The position numbers and the translations under genes are program-made. The notes under the pieces are model-generated. The model made no database searches. It saw only the letters and a list, made by a program, of their open reading frames with translations, and was not told the origin of the DNA. Shown here one piece after another: positions 22,536-33,718 of a DNA stretch of 64,000 nucleotides (positions within the stretch are counted from its first letter, which is position 1; every line of letters starts with the position of its first letter). Source of the DNA: Salvia splendens (Eukaryota > Streptophyta > Magnoliopsida > Lamiales > Lamiaceae); the NCBI RefSeq assembly GCF_004379255.2, contig NC_056045.1:11001593-11065592 (forward strand), given 5' to 3'.

Positions 22536-24771
22536 ATGGAGAACACATCTACTGCAGGAAGCACCGCCGGATCTGCCGATTCTAACAAGGCAAATTTCAT
22601 GGTAGAATTGATGCAGAAATTTGGAGGACCGGAAGAGTTGATGAAAGCTTTTGCCCTGCTCACAACAATGATGGGGAAGGCCACGCCTGCCGCATCGACA
22701 ACCACCACACCACCACCGCTACAAGTCCCGGAGGAAACGATTTCCCAACCGTCTACCGTTCATGCAGAAGCCGAACCGGATACTGGTGAACATGAAAAAA
22801 ACATCGCGGTGGCCGAAGAACAGGAACAAGGTATAGATCTGGTTGCGGAGATGGAGCAGATTATGTTACTTGAGGGGGAAACCCCTGCTATCTCTGGTGT
22901 TGGTGTTGTTGAGGGGGAAACCCCTAATATTTCTGCTAGTGTTGGTGTTGTTGAGGGGGAAACCCCTGTTATCGCTGATGTTGATGTAGTCGAGGGGGAA
23001 ACCGTTGTGGTGTTTGAAGAAGTCGGAAAGGCGGAAACCCCAGTTGTTAGTGAGTTGGAGGGGGCAACCCCTGGTATTTCTGACGAATGTGTTGGGGAAG
23101 AGACCCTAGAAAGGATGGCGGGCGGAGATGCCCTAATTTCTAAGAAAATGGTTGCTGAGGGGGAAACCCCTGTCTAGATTGAGGGGGCAACCCCTATTTT
23201 GTCTGAGGAGGGAGAAGCCCTCATTACTGACGACGGATCGGAGCCCAAGGAGAGCTGGCTGGAATTGGTAATAGAACTGGACGATCAGCCGGTGGATACA
23301 GAAGTACCGATGAATGAACGGGAAGCTAGAAGACAGGCCAGATGGAATTTGAGAGAGGAGATCGAGGATCTCACTATGCCCGCAGGAGAGGAAGTCCACG
23401 TCTTAGGAACGGAGGGTAAGCTAGAGAAAGAAACCCCTAGATCTGGAGGGGAAGTAGACGTAGAGGAGGAGCGCCGCCTGGCGGCCGAACGGAAAAGGAA
23501 TGGAAAGCAAGCTGCTGCTTCCGGGGTCAAGAAAGCTAAGACAACCGCAGGAAGCAAATCTGAGGAAGCTTCGCTCCCGGCCCCAACTAAGGTTCCTTTC
23601 GCCAAGGAACCTGCTGGCCCTTCTTCGTCTAGCGAGTCTGATGAGGAAGAAATCGAAGAGCCCGAGGACGTATTGAACTTTGAGCCAGAAGAAGTCTGGC
23701 TAACCAAACAGCTACTGGAAGCAATGAAGAAGTTTGAGGACCCCAAAAGAACTGCTACGTAAAAAGAGAGATGTAGTTCTGGTAAGTTGGCAAAATCGGG
23801 AAAGAGGTATGAGCGGAAGAAGTTGAAAGAAATAGCCTCTGACGACGAGTTTCGGCAGTATATAGATGCAATCGGGTTCGATTGGCTCCTGAAACACAGT
23901 GAAACAGAGGTGACGACAGCTTTGGCATGAGAATTCTTTTCTACTTTCCGTTTGAAACCAACCACTGACTTGGATGCCGATTCCATCACTTTCCGCCTAT
24001 TCACCGTGGAGTGTGACATGAGTATACGAGAATGGTCCCTCCGAATGGGACTGTTTACGCGTACGGAGGATGATGAAGGGCTATGGAATGATCGGATGGT
24101 TGGAGAGCCGAAGTTTACACCCGGTTTCAAACCACAACCAGCTTGGGAATTCATCACCCACCCAAAGGTGGGACAGTTTAAAACAAGTGTTTCAAAGGGG
24201 TTTCATATAGAGAATCGCATACTCCGATTTGCTCAGACCTTCATCAGTTACAATCTCATGGGGACTGCGAACTCGGCTTTGACAACAACGGATTTATACT
24301 TTACTTGGTGCATGGCCACGGGAGTAAGAGTGCATTTAGGCTACTGGTTAGCCCAGGCATGCCACCAAATGACTGCTATTCTTTTTCAACAAGGGGTTGT
24401 TGTACATGCACGGGAAGAAGGTGTGTTTCTACGAAGTCGGTCGAGTGGAACCACAGGTCAAGCGAGAACCAGAAGTTGTTGAGTCTATAGCCAAGATTGA
24501 AGTTGAGGAGATGAGAAATGAGGTGGGATGGATGAGATCAGAAATCAGGATGGTCTGAGAAGAGATGGTGGCCCTTCGGGGTAGTATGAAGGAGTTGGTG
24601 GGGATGTCCTCGACCCACAGTGGTCAGATGAAGGAGGCTATCCAATTGATGATGATGATGACCAAATGGATGAAGGAGAATTGCTCTGCGCCCCGGGCGA
24701 AATTTACTACTGGACCCAGCAAGGTGTCCACCCAGCCAAGGCCAGGAAGTTCATTTGTGCGTGTTTTGTAA
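22536..24771 (+). pseudogene. Env-like ORF of element E (Athila ORF3 type)
   Basis: ATG at 22536 starts MENTSTAGSTAG. A repeat-rich acidic region (EGETP repeats, about residues 110-225) is followed by a charged Lys/Glu-rich linker and then a conserved domain: DDEFRQYIDAIGFDWLLK, FFSTFRLKPTTDLDADSITFRLF, MSIREWSLRMGLFT, ITHPKVGQFK, NSALTTTDLYFTWCMATGVRVHLGYWLA. That domain is characteristic of the extra ORF downstream of pol in plant Athila elements. Stops at 23175, 23760 and about 23928 lie in one frame; a frameshift near 24400 leads to a Met/Glu/Lys-rich coiled-coil tail ending 24771. Whether this family makes a true envelope protein is unproven, and I see no clear signal peptide or transmembrane pair. 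Confidence 0.75.
22870..23210 (+). repeat. GAGGGGGAAACCCCT repeats in the env-like ORF
   Basis: The 15-bp motif or a close variant occurs about seven times at irregular spacing (22872, 22912, 22954, 22992 and onward). It encodes EGETP with hydrophobic spacers. GGGG and CCCC within each unit make it partly self-complementary. Confidence 0.75.
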
Positions 24772-25884
24772 AAAAAAAATTTGTGTTTGTTTTGTACTAG
24801 TTCTTACTTCCCTGTTTCCCCCCTTCACTAGGAGAGCTTGGGGACAAGCTGGAGTGAAGTGGGAGGGGGAGGTAGTGAGTGCAGTACTTGTTTTCGTGAT
24901 TGGGAGTCTTTAGGTCTAGTCTAGGTTTATTGTTTTTGTGTGTTTAGGTCTAGTCTAGGTTTATTGTTTTTGTGTGTCGCATGAGCTAGTGATATAATAA
25001 GGTAAGATTCCCTTAGTAAGAGCGATTGAAGATAGGATGCATGTCAACTTTAAGGCCTTTTTACCTTAATAAGCTAAATTCGGTCTAAATAAAGTAAGAA
25101 CGATAGAAAGTGTCTTAGATAACTCAGTTGTGAAGCCCTACTTTAAGAGTGAGTTATAAGCCTATTTATTGAGAGCTAACTTGTGAAAAAAGGGCTGTCG
25201 CTTGATGCTTAGGGAGAAGAGTTAGAAGGAGAAAAATGGGTTATGGAGGTATAAGCTGGACGAAGTCCAGGAAAGGAGGTATAAGCTGGACGAAGTCCAG
25301 GGGAGGAAGAAAATAAAAAATTCGGAAGTATAAGCTGGACGAAGTCCAGGGGAAAATATAAAAAGGGGGAATAGAAAAAGGAGAAAAATTACCTAAGGGC
25401 AGGAAGCAACAGTAACCTGACCCAGGAAGTTAAAAAGAAAAGAGAAGATGGTAGAAAGGAGAAACTCTCATAACCCGATGCATCAGTGGTATAACATTAA
25501 CTTAATAGTGATTCGATCCTAACATCACTGGTGAGGAATGAGTGATCGAGTGAATCCAACAATTGGGAAGTCAATAGGCTATCTTGACGAACTGACAGAC
25601 CGTATAGGTGAAAGAATGGAGGAGGAGGATTTGAAGACTGTAGACAATCAGATAGAACTTAAGCTTGTGGGGACGATCGCCTAAAAATTGAAACTAGTTC
25701 ATGATTGTGTGTTTTTCTTTAAGTGTTTCTTTTTGAGTCTGTAGTATGTCTAGGTCTAGTAGTTGGTGTTTTGTCCGTGTCTTGTTTATAGAGTCGTTCA
25801 TGGGAACTGTGCACTGAAATTCGCCTTATTTCTTTTTCTTGTCTTTCTTGCTTGAGGACAAGCAAGGTTTAAGTGTGAGCAGTT
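24772..25884 (+). other. 3' noncoding region of element E with repeats and polypurine tract
   Basis: It contains a 34-bp tandem duplication (TTTAGGTCTAGTCTAGG... at about 24909-24976), purine-rich runs, the three hairpins listed separately, and ends in AAGTGTGAGCAGT immediately before the LTR, which serves as the polypurine primer region. No frame of note. Confidence 0.65.
25256..25349. repeat. Three copies of the hairpin CTGGACGAAGTCCAG
   Basis: Perfect 6-bp arms with a GAA loop at 25256-25270, 25286-25300 and 25335-25349. Each is preceded by TATAAG and followed by a purine run. The three 15-bp copies are identical while the sequence between them differs. Confidence 0.85.
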
Positions 25885-27372
25885 TGATAAGGCTAATTTC
25901 ATGCATAGGTCTAGGAGGTGAATTCATACAATTATAAGGTCTAACACATGTTTTAAGCCAGGTGTGTAGAAGAATTCACCAGGTCGAGGAACAAAGAATG
26001 TGGATTCCAAGGACCATGCAATTATGGTTAATAAGTGAGCAAATTCGGAGGAAACAACTAGACGGAGGGATCGTGAAGCTGAAAGGCAGAATGGAGATTT
26101 CTGCGAAGGTTTCTAGAAGATCCTACCGCACCTATATAAGGAAGGAAGCATGCAATCTGAAGGGATCCTCTCGGTGGGGACCTTAGTAACAGATTTAGTT
26201 TGCAGCTCACTTCACTTCTACACACTTTTGGGTTTTGATGGGGAAATTGTAGGGTAGTTCTGGGTCACTGGTTGCTAGTTAGTCGTCGGAGTAACACCGT
26301 CCTCGTGGAGGGCGAAGAAACAATTTAAATCACTTTCATTTTAGTTTTCTGTCTTGAATTTTACCGAGCTTCGCCGTTCGGAGCTTGGCCCTATTTTCTG
26401 TCGAATTGCTTTAAGTTTATGAAATTTCTATTTTCTGCCATTAACGAGTTCTGTTGATTTCGATTATGGGTGTTCATTATTTTGCGCTTGTTGTAGTTGC
26501 TGAGTTGGGTGTTTGAGTTTTGTGTTGGTTGATGAATTTGGTGAAATTACTGGAATCTGGTGTTGATCGAAGTAGATCTGGGTGAATCGGGAACTATGGA
26601 GTTGATTTTGGTTGCTGTTGGGTTCGGACTGCTTGGATCCGGAGTGGATTGAGCTTCCGACGTTGGATCTGAAGAGTGATTGAGATTTATGCCTAGCTTT
26701 CGTGTTTTCATTTCATTCCGCCTAGTATACGTAGATCTGTTTTATTTTCGGTTGTTTGCAAGTTTCCGACGTCCAAATTTTTACATTTTGTTTGAATCTC
26801 GGTAAATGCTCTGTTTTCTCCATCTTCGTGTTTGATTTAGTTGATGTGATGCATGTCGTTGTCAGTTAGATGCTTTTTTAGTTAGTTGCAGCTTTAATTC
26901 CGTATGTGATATTTCTGGAAGTTGGTCCCCAATTTTTAGTTGTGCTCTGTTTAGCTATAATTGGTAATCGTTTGCTCTATCTAGGAAGTAAGTTTAAAAT
27001 TCCCTAGTTCTAAGGATGTTAAAGCACTGCATGTTGTTTACAGTTTACTAGGTCTAGTGTCTTATTTTGTGCCTAGGTCTAGAAGTAGAATACCTCAACC
27101 AAAGTTTGCGTGGCAGCAGCCGTTTTCTAACCAAAAATCTCTAGATGCTTTCTTGCGCGTCCATCTTCGTGGGATCGACCCCTTGCTTCTCTATACTAGT
27201 CTATAGTATAACGGGTTGAGGGATCTTTGAGACGCAAGAGTTTGTGTGTCCATAGCCAGAGTCTTCCGTGTCGCCTTGAGTTCCTAGACCTAGTGTTTAG
27301 TGGATTCAGTGGACTTGGTAGCTCGATCTAAGAATTTATTATACACACACTCACACGATAGACAACGTTTCA
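25885..27372 (+). repeat. 3' LTR of element E (about 1488 bp)
   Basis: It begins TGATAAGGCTAATTTCATGCAT after the same AAGTGTGAGCAGT context as LTR B, so the left end is firm. The right end is placed at GTTTCA by comparison with the inverted fragment at 19763, which ends GCTTCA at the equivalent point; this end is less certain. A TATATAAGG promoter-like sequence lies near 26130. It contains the GTGGCAGCAGCC... GTGGGATCGACCC block common to these LTRs. Confidence 0.7.
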
Positions 27373-28073
27373 CCGCCATAAAAGATCGAGTAGATCTCCC
27401 GCTCCCCCAGCTTGAGGTTGGGGCATGCTTGAAGCAACCCTTGGAATCTGTCCCAGTACTAGCTGAGGGGCTCGTCATACTCCTGTCTGGCCTCTGTAAT
27501 CTCCCTTTTCAGGGCACTTGTCTTCGATGCTGGAAAGAAGCGATCGAGAAATATCATGCGGAACTCGGCCCAGGTTCTGATGGATCCTTCTGGCAGCCTT
27601 CACAACCAGACACCCGCATCGCCCTTCAAAATGAAGGGATTAGCTTTGAGCCTGTAATCTTCGGATGTGGATCCAGCCGGCACAGGCTGAATATCACAGT
27701 ATCAGCAGAATTCCTCCAGAAAAGCGTACGGACACTCCTTCGAAAGACCGTAGAAGTGGGACAAAACGGCCAGTACTCTTGATTTGATCGCGATGGTCCG
27801 CATCACAGGAGTAGCGACAATGGCATGTGTAGGCTCCATGTCGTCATGAGCGTGTGAAGAACTGATTCCAGAGTCATTGTCGGCGAGGTCCATCTTTGCT
27901 CCAGCTTGTTCAGGTGGTGGAGGTTGTGTATTTTTCTCGGCGGCTGCTACTGCTTCTAATGCGGCTCTGTAACGAGTGGTGACAACTCCGGCTTCCTGGA
28001 CTCTCCAATGAGCGTTAATCTCTCTGTATAGAAAGGGGTGATTCCGGTGTCCACCGCGTCGGTACCTTCTCAT
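27373..28073 (-). pseudogene. Inverted, truncated copy of the Athila-like gag
   Basis: On the minus strand, ATG at 28073 opens MRRYRRGGHRNHPF, near-identical in start to the gag at 18513. The match goes on through YGLSKECPYAFLEEF and an EYDEPL segment, to EREIYSIFYGG, where it meets the end of LTR E. Several stops are present. It lacks the C-terminal 560 bp that the plus-strand copy keeps. It is one arm of the inverted arrangement. Confidence 0.85.
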
Positions 28074-28161
28074 CAACAGTGAAAAAACAAAAAATGAGAA
28101 AAAAAGAAATAAAACTATATACACCTACGCACTACGCACAAACATAAAGTAACACCATGCT

Positions 28162-28179
28162 TCCCCGGCAACGGCGCCA
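28162..28179 (-). other. Inverted primer binding site (tRNA-Asp type)
   Basis: The minus strand reads TGGCGCCGTTGCCGGGGA, the same as 18409-18426, three bases from the end of the inverted LTR. Confidence 0.9.
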
Positions 28180-28182
28180 TTT

Positions 28183-29366
28183 TGGAAGGGCTTGGAAAGA
28201 GACGAAAACGCGATTAGAATGTGGATCAAGTTATATGGAATGATAACTGAACCGGTCGGATCAGTTAGCGAATGTCGTTGCCACTTAATCACTGCAGTCT
28301 TGCTCCCGCTCTTCCTTCCTTACCAAAGTAATTTGAAAACTCTCAATTTTGCACAACTTTAACAGTAAAGCGGCAAGTTCGGGGTCGATCCCACAGAGAA
28401 ATTGGTGTGTCGAGTGTGTGAGTAGTGAACAGGGGGGTTGGCTGCTGCCACACTTTAACTTGGGAGTTTTAACTACTGTTTTTACTCTATGCAAAATTAA
28501 ACTAGCTAGCTTGATCAACGGAACTTTAACTACTGGGTCAAGTGATTTGCACGTGATAGCAGAAAAGTAAATGCGCGGATTAAAAGCAAAAATAAATTTG
28601 ATTAAACTAAAACTGAGTACAGCGTGAAATTTAAACTAAGCTAACACTTCGAAAACTAAGAAAGCGGTAAAAACTAAGATGAATCTTAGCGGGAGACTTA
28701 AGATAACGCTAACAGAAATGAGTATTCTGCAACGCTTCCTTCGGTCACCCTTTTAACTAAGCAATCTGGAGAGCTAAACTAAGCTAGAGAACTAAACTAA
28801 ACTAAACTAGAGAGTTGAACTAAACTAGATAACTAAGCCAAGCTAAACTAGACGGAAAGTAAAGTATCGGATCCTCTCTTTGTGATGGAACATCCTCTAT
28901 TTATAAGCTCGATTTGGCCTCCAGCTGGATAACGATCTTGACAGGGAATATTCACTCATGCTGAGAATGAGCGACTCATTGATTGCTACGTGCCCTTTCT
29001 TCTAGAATGACGACGCTTTTGAGTAACAGATTCCTGACTCAGCTCCGTCCTTGCGTCTCATAAGCTAGCACGTGTCCCCTTCTAGAACGTCGTCCTTGAT
29101 AACCGAATGGTGCGCCATATCCAGCTCATTTCCTCACGTTTTCTTCTTCTAGAAGCCAGCGGTCCCAGCCTAACTGCTTGATCACTCCCCCTGATCAACT
29201 CCCCCGATTCTTGGCCTTTTATCACCTTTTGTACTTGCTTGATCAGTTCGGCCTTGCTGCCTTTGTCAAGTGGCATTTCTGCACATTTAACACGTGTTTT
29301 GCGCGATAAACCAATCAAGTAGCATACATTTTACCCTTAAACTGATGCATGAAATGAGCCTTATCA
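28183..29366 (-). repeat. Inverted copy of LTR B (1184 bp)
   Basis: Full-length relative of the LTRs at 17259 and 33719, in the opposite sense, beginning TGATAAGGCTCATTTCATGCAT at 29366. All three TTCTAGAA boxes remain, although the first ACGT core has become AACGTG. Confidence 0.9.
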
Positions 29367-29585
29367 AACTGCTCACACTTAAAACATACTTGTCCTCAAG
29401 TATAAAGAAAAAGAAAAAAAAGATAAGGCAAATTTCAGGCATGGTTTACTTATTTCACAAGTAAAAGAAAAAACCAAAAGAGAAAAAAGACCTTAAGATA
29501 AAAACACGTATTCACATGCATGCATTAGACCGGATAATTTTCCGACATTTTACCCTTAAACTGATGCATGAAATGAGTCTTATCA
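29367..29585 (-). repeat. 3' noncoding piece joined to a second, 41-bp LTR start
   Basis: On the minus strand, 29540-29367 matches 33540-33718, the 3' noncoding end of B just before its LTR. It is preceded at 29585-29545 by a 41-bp copy of the first bases of the LTR (TGATAAGACTCATTTCATGC...). So the order on the minus strand is LTR start, 3' noncoding end, full LTR, primer site, gag. Confidence 0.75.
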
Positions 29586-29613
29586 GCAACTAATCTCCGC
29601 ACCAGCATCGCCG

Positions 29614-30793
29614 ATGACTCTCAAGAACCTTACCAACCAGGCCAATAACAAACCAGTCAACCTAAATCTGCAGGAACAGAAAGGGAAATCGAAGAAAAAA
29701 CTGAGGCCGGATCAAAGGGTAGTCAAGTGGAAAACGCATGCCTTGATAGAAACTCACCCGGAGCTGTATATGCATCCCATGATAAAAAAGGGAGGGACTC
29801 CCCACTTTAATCGACAATGCAGAATTAGCCCTGCCCTGAGATTGGAAGAGTTCATGGTGGGGGAGGAAGAGTTACTCTTCTAGTGTCAACCGAAACTGAC
29901 ACCCAAGGGGCGGAATTCGAACTGGGCAGACCCTCGAACAATCGGAGCAAAGCACACGCAGGCAGTGAAACTCTCATACTCTACCGACCAGGAGGAGGTC
30001 AGAACCTTTTTAGGACGCTCCAGGATCCATAGAAGATTCATCAAGGTTTTCGCAAAAAGTGCCCAGCCCTGACGAAGCTTTTTCCGAATAACATGAAGTT
30101 TGAGTTCTCTGATGGCTGCAAGGCTGTGTTCCTAAAGGACCGGTTGATAAACTTTCCAAAAATACGTGCCCCCGACTGGAATCACCCCTTTGAGGTGATG
30201 TGCGATGCTAGCAATCATGCTGTGAGGGCAGTATTAAGATAGAAAATCCAAGGGGAGAGTTACGTTTCCCTCTACGTGTCAGAAACATTGAATCGGGGAC
30301 AAAGGAAGTGCTATCAGTAGTCTTTGCATTTGGAAGGTTCGGACGATACCTACTTGGTTCCAGGGTAATAGTGTATACAAACCAGGCGGCCGTCAAGTAC
30401 CACTTGGCGAAAAGGGGATCAAACCCGCGTTTGCACAGGTGGTTATTTCTTATATAGGAGTTTGAATGGGAAGCAGTGGATAAGAAAAGATGTGAGGACA
30501 AAGAGGTGAATCACCTGCGCCGAATTCTGCGAGAAGGAAACAGGGAAACCATTCCAACCGATTTCCCTGAAGGGCACCTACATCTAATCAAGTCACAATC
30601 TGAAGAACAGCGGATCTGCCAGGAAGGCAAAATTGATCAAACCAAACAGAGAAGTTGGGGACAACACGCACAGAAAAGGGCAGTGTTTGCAGATATGGCC
30701 GACTACTTGGTAGCAAGCAAGTCGACAGGAAGGGACGGAATGGAGGCGTTTGTAGTGGGCGACATTCCACTACTAATGCCTAGCTCGCACTAA
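29614..30793 (+). pseudogene. Decayed Athila-like pol fragments of element B
   Basis: A basic frame at 29614-29883 (LNLQEQKGKSKKKLRPDQ) has no clear family. At 30070-30500, pieces of RT-RNase H are visible in changing frames: FPNNMKFEFSDGCKAVFLKDRLI, PFEVMCDASNHAVRAVL and a degraded TLNRGQRKC. At 30500-30793 comes a piece like the stretch after RNase H (EVNHLRRILREGNRETIPTDFPEGHLHLI). Integrase is missing. The region has been deleted internally as well as mutated. Confidence 0.65.
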
Positions 30794-31369
30794 TGAACAG
30801 GTAGAAGAAGTGATCGGGTACTAATGGGAAGTCTGCTTAATCAAGCGACAAATTCCAAATCTATTAAACTGATCAAGTAACATCCCATGGGAACCCGGTC
30901 AAATCCTTATTAGTGTAAATAGTTTTTAATGTGTTATTTTTATTTCTTAGAAAATTAAAAGTCGGAAGTGGAGGAAAGAAACTGATCAAGTGGAATTACG
31001 TGAGTCGTCATCTGGATTTAATGGTCCACGTGATCAGTGCAAATCGAATTTGATCGGTAGTACAGTGACTGAGTTGGCAAAGGTAGGTGATGATAAGACG
31101 TGTGCAGTAATTAGAGAGGTGCCAGGCGGCGCCAATTGTCACAATGAAGAGACGTCGTGGAGAGAAGGAGGAAGGGTATCGGAGAAGCTTTGCCACCTGG
31201 CACTCTAAAAAGGTGTGCCTGCACGTGAAGAGTCGCACAAGTCTGAACAGACGCAGAGATCTCAAACTGGCAAGAATCTCACTTTCCATCAACTACCTTC
31301 AGAACCTTTGTGCTATCCTCATCTAATTCTCTCAAAGTTCAAATCACCCGAAATCATAATCAGAAAGAA

Positions 31370-31990
31370 ATGCAGGGCAATCAACTCGAGACTCCCAATA
31401 CTTCCTCATTTTCTTCAAGAGTCGGTATCAACAGTGATAATCAGAGATCCTTGTCACCACCCAGCCCACCAACCACCAGAACCCCATTATTACCTCATAG
31501 ATTCATCGGCCCACTCCAATATGTGGACCCGGCTGACATAAGGAGTATGGACTCCGTACTCAGAAAATTTCCCACCGGCGCTGACCCCGTGGAGTTTTAC
31601 ACCGTCCTCAAAGCTCGCCTAGGAATTTCTCGGTCTAAGGACCCTGCATTGCCACCACCAGCAGAGGAGGATGACTCCATCTCGAAAAGAACGCACCGTC
31701 GAACGATGGACCAACTGCTTCCTGAAGCTGAGGGTTCAAAGCAGCAAGTGGATGAGAAGAGACAAGCGCACCAAAGGACCAGGGCAGTCGTAGAAGCAAG
31801 CAAGACTGTGGAGGGCAGCCAGGTGAGAGCAGAGGAAGAGAGCATGAGGAAGGAGAAAGAAAGTATCCTTCCTCCTCCCAAGAAGGGCCACCAAACCAAC
31901 CAAGGTATGGGGCTTACTAACGCTGCCAGCATGCTTCTCCCAGCCAAGGAGAAAAAGAATAAAAATACCAAGGAGAAGGAGCTCCGATGA
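31370..31990 (+). pseudogene. Env-like ORF N-terminal part of element B
   Basis: ATG at 31370 opens MQGNQLETPNTSSFSSRVG; an in-frame upstream ATG exists at 31310. The protein is Pro/Ser-rich, then has FIGPLQYVDPADIRSMDSVL and a highly charged Lys/Glu/Gln tail that stops at 31988. It takes the place of the env-like frame of E, but the conserved domain is absent or lost. No membrane segment is evident. Confidence 0.45.
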
Positions 31991-32134
31991 GCACAAACGC
32001 CATGAAGGCAATAAGGAAGGCCTGTGAAATGGAGGCTATTAGGAAGGCGTGCAATATCCCCTGATTCAACCATCTAGAAGGCAGTAGTATCACCCTTAAC
32101 TCTGTTTCTTTGTGTAAACTGTGTTTTGACTCCA

Positions 32135-32291
32135 TTCTCACACTTAGTCCTGTGTATGGACTAAGTGTGAGAAGTTTATGGAAATTGTTGTCTGTTTTGC
32201 CTATATGTTATATTTTTCTATATTTGTTAGCATGCGTTGATCGCTGGCACTTCTCACACTTAGCCCAGTGTCTGGTCTAAGTGTGAGAAGT
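32135..32291. repeat. Two perfect hairpins with polypurine-like arms
   Basis: Hairpin 1 at 32135-32173 has 16-bp perfect arms (TTCTCACACTTAGTCC and its complement) and a 7-base loop. Hairpin 2 at 32249-32291 has 15-bp perfect arms (ACTTCTCACACTTAG) and a 13-base loop. The right arm, CTAAGTGTGAGAAG, resembles the AAGTGTGAGCAGT that precedes the LTRs. Confidence 0.9.
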
Positions 32292-33718
32292 TTCTCTTGT
32301 TTGTTGTTGTGCCGTAGCTTGTGCCTAACCCTTTTTTCTCCACTGCATCAAGTCCCTCGAGGACGAGTTCATATGCAGTGGGGAGGGGGGGACGGGTTAG
32401 TTCAAGTAGAATCATACATGCTAAAAATTTTAACAAAAATAACAAATTCCAGTTAGTAATAAAATAGGCAATATGCATGAAATTGGATAATTGGAAGACT
32501 TGATTACTTTCTGGAAGAGTTAGAAAAAGGATTCAGTACGCTCACGTGTAAAAACTTGATCAGTTTGAACGACGCAAGTATGATGGAAACGCTCAATTTC
32601 TAAACCAACTGTGAAGCCTCTCTATATGTGAGTTATAAGCCAAAAGTAGAACACTTTCTACTATTTTTACAAAAGAAAACTTTACGAGAGGCTGACTTTT
32701 AATATTGAGATGACAATTGCACAAGTAGTAAGAACTAAAGGCACTAGAACTTAGCCTTTTGAGCCATTTTCTTCATTCGTTCCACAAACCCGCCTCACTA
32801 ATCAAGGCACCCCTTAGTTAACCACGTTGATCCCATACACTCTTACCCATTCCTTGAAGCTTTAAAACCAAATTCAAAGTTTCATATCACATGAGGAAAG
32901 AAGGTCAAAGAGTTGAATTCAAGGGAAACAAAAGGGGATAGCGATAGAATGGTCGAAATGAAGAGTAGCCGGGTTAATCAAGTTAGATAATAGGGTTGAT
33001 CATATAAAAAGAAATGAAGAAAAGGTTTGAGAAAAAGAGGGCAGAAAATAGTTGTAACCTGACCCAGAAAATCAAAAGTCAGGAAATAAGCTGGAACTTA
33101 TAAGGCTAAAAGTCGAAATTTGACCAAGAAGGAGCATCAAGCTGAGGAAGAAATAAATATCCCAAATCTGATCCAGCGAGTTTAGTCAAATCTTTGGCTT
33201 TTTTACTCATGTGATTTTTCTTTCTAATTTACAAATTTTATTTTAAACTTAGAACCCCTAGGACCCTACCCTAATACGTTACTACCCTTGAGCCCCGTTA
33301 CAACCCAAAACAAAGACCTTAAGGAACTATCTTGTGCAGTCCGATTCAAAGTATTAAATTTATGGCAACACCGAGTGAACAAGTCCTAACATCTCTGGTG
33401 AGAAATGAGTGATTGAATGAATCCAACAGTGGTTTTTAAATTGTGCAATCTTGACAAGCTGACACTTTGATCAAGCAAAAGCGAAAGAGAAGGAACACAA
33501 GCAACTGGCAAATGGATTGACTTCGACCTCGGGTATGATTGTTGAAAAATAATTCGGTCTAATGCATACATGTGAATACGTGTTTTTTATCTTGAAGTCT
33601 TGTTTTCATTTTTTTTACCTGTGAAATAAGTAAAACATGTCTGAAATTTGCCTTATCTTTTTTCTTTTATTTTTTTCTTTATACTTGAGGACAAGTATGT
33701 TTTTAAGTGTGAGCAGTT
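32292..33718 (+). other. 3' noncoding region of element B with polypurine tract
   Basis: AT-rich, with no coding frame. It ends CTTGAGGACAAGTATGTTTTTAAGTGTGAGCAGT directly before the LTR at 33719; similar sequence is found before LTR E and the inverted LTR, so this is the plus-strand priming region. Confidence 0.65.

Noticed and set aside
19758..27377. E as an ordinary intact element nested in gag with TSD GGCGG
   Set aside because: The two LTR E pieces are inverted relative to each other and the flanks are GGCGG and CCGCC, which are complementary and not direct repeats.
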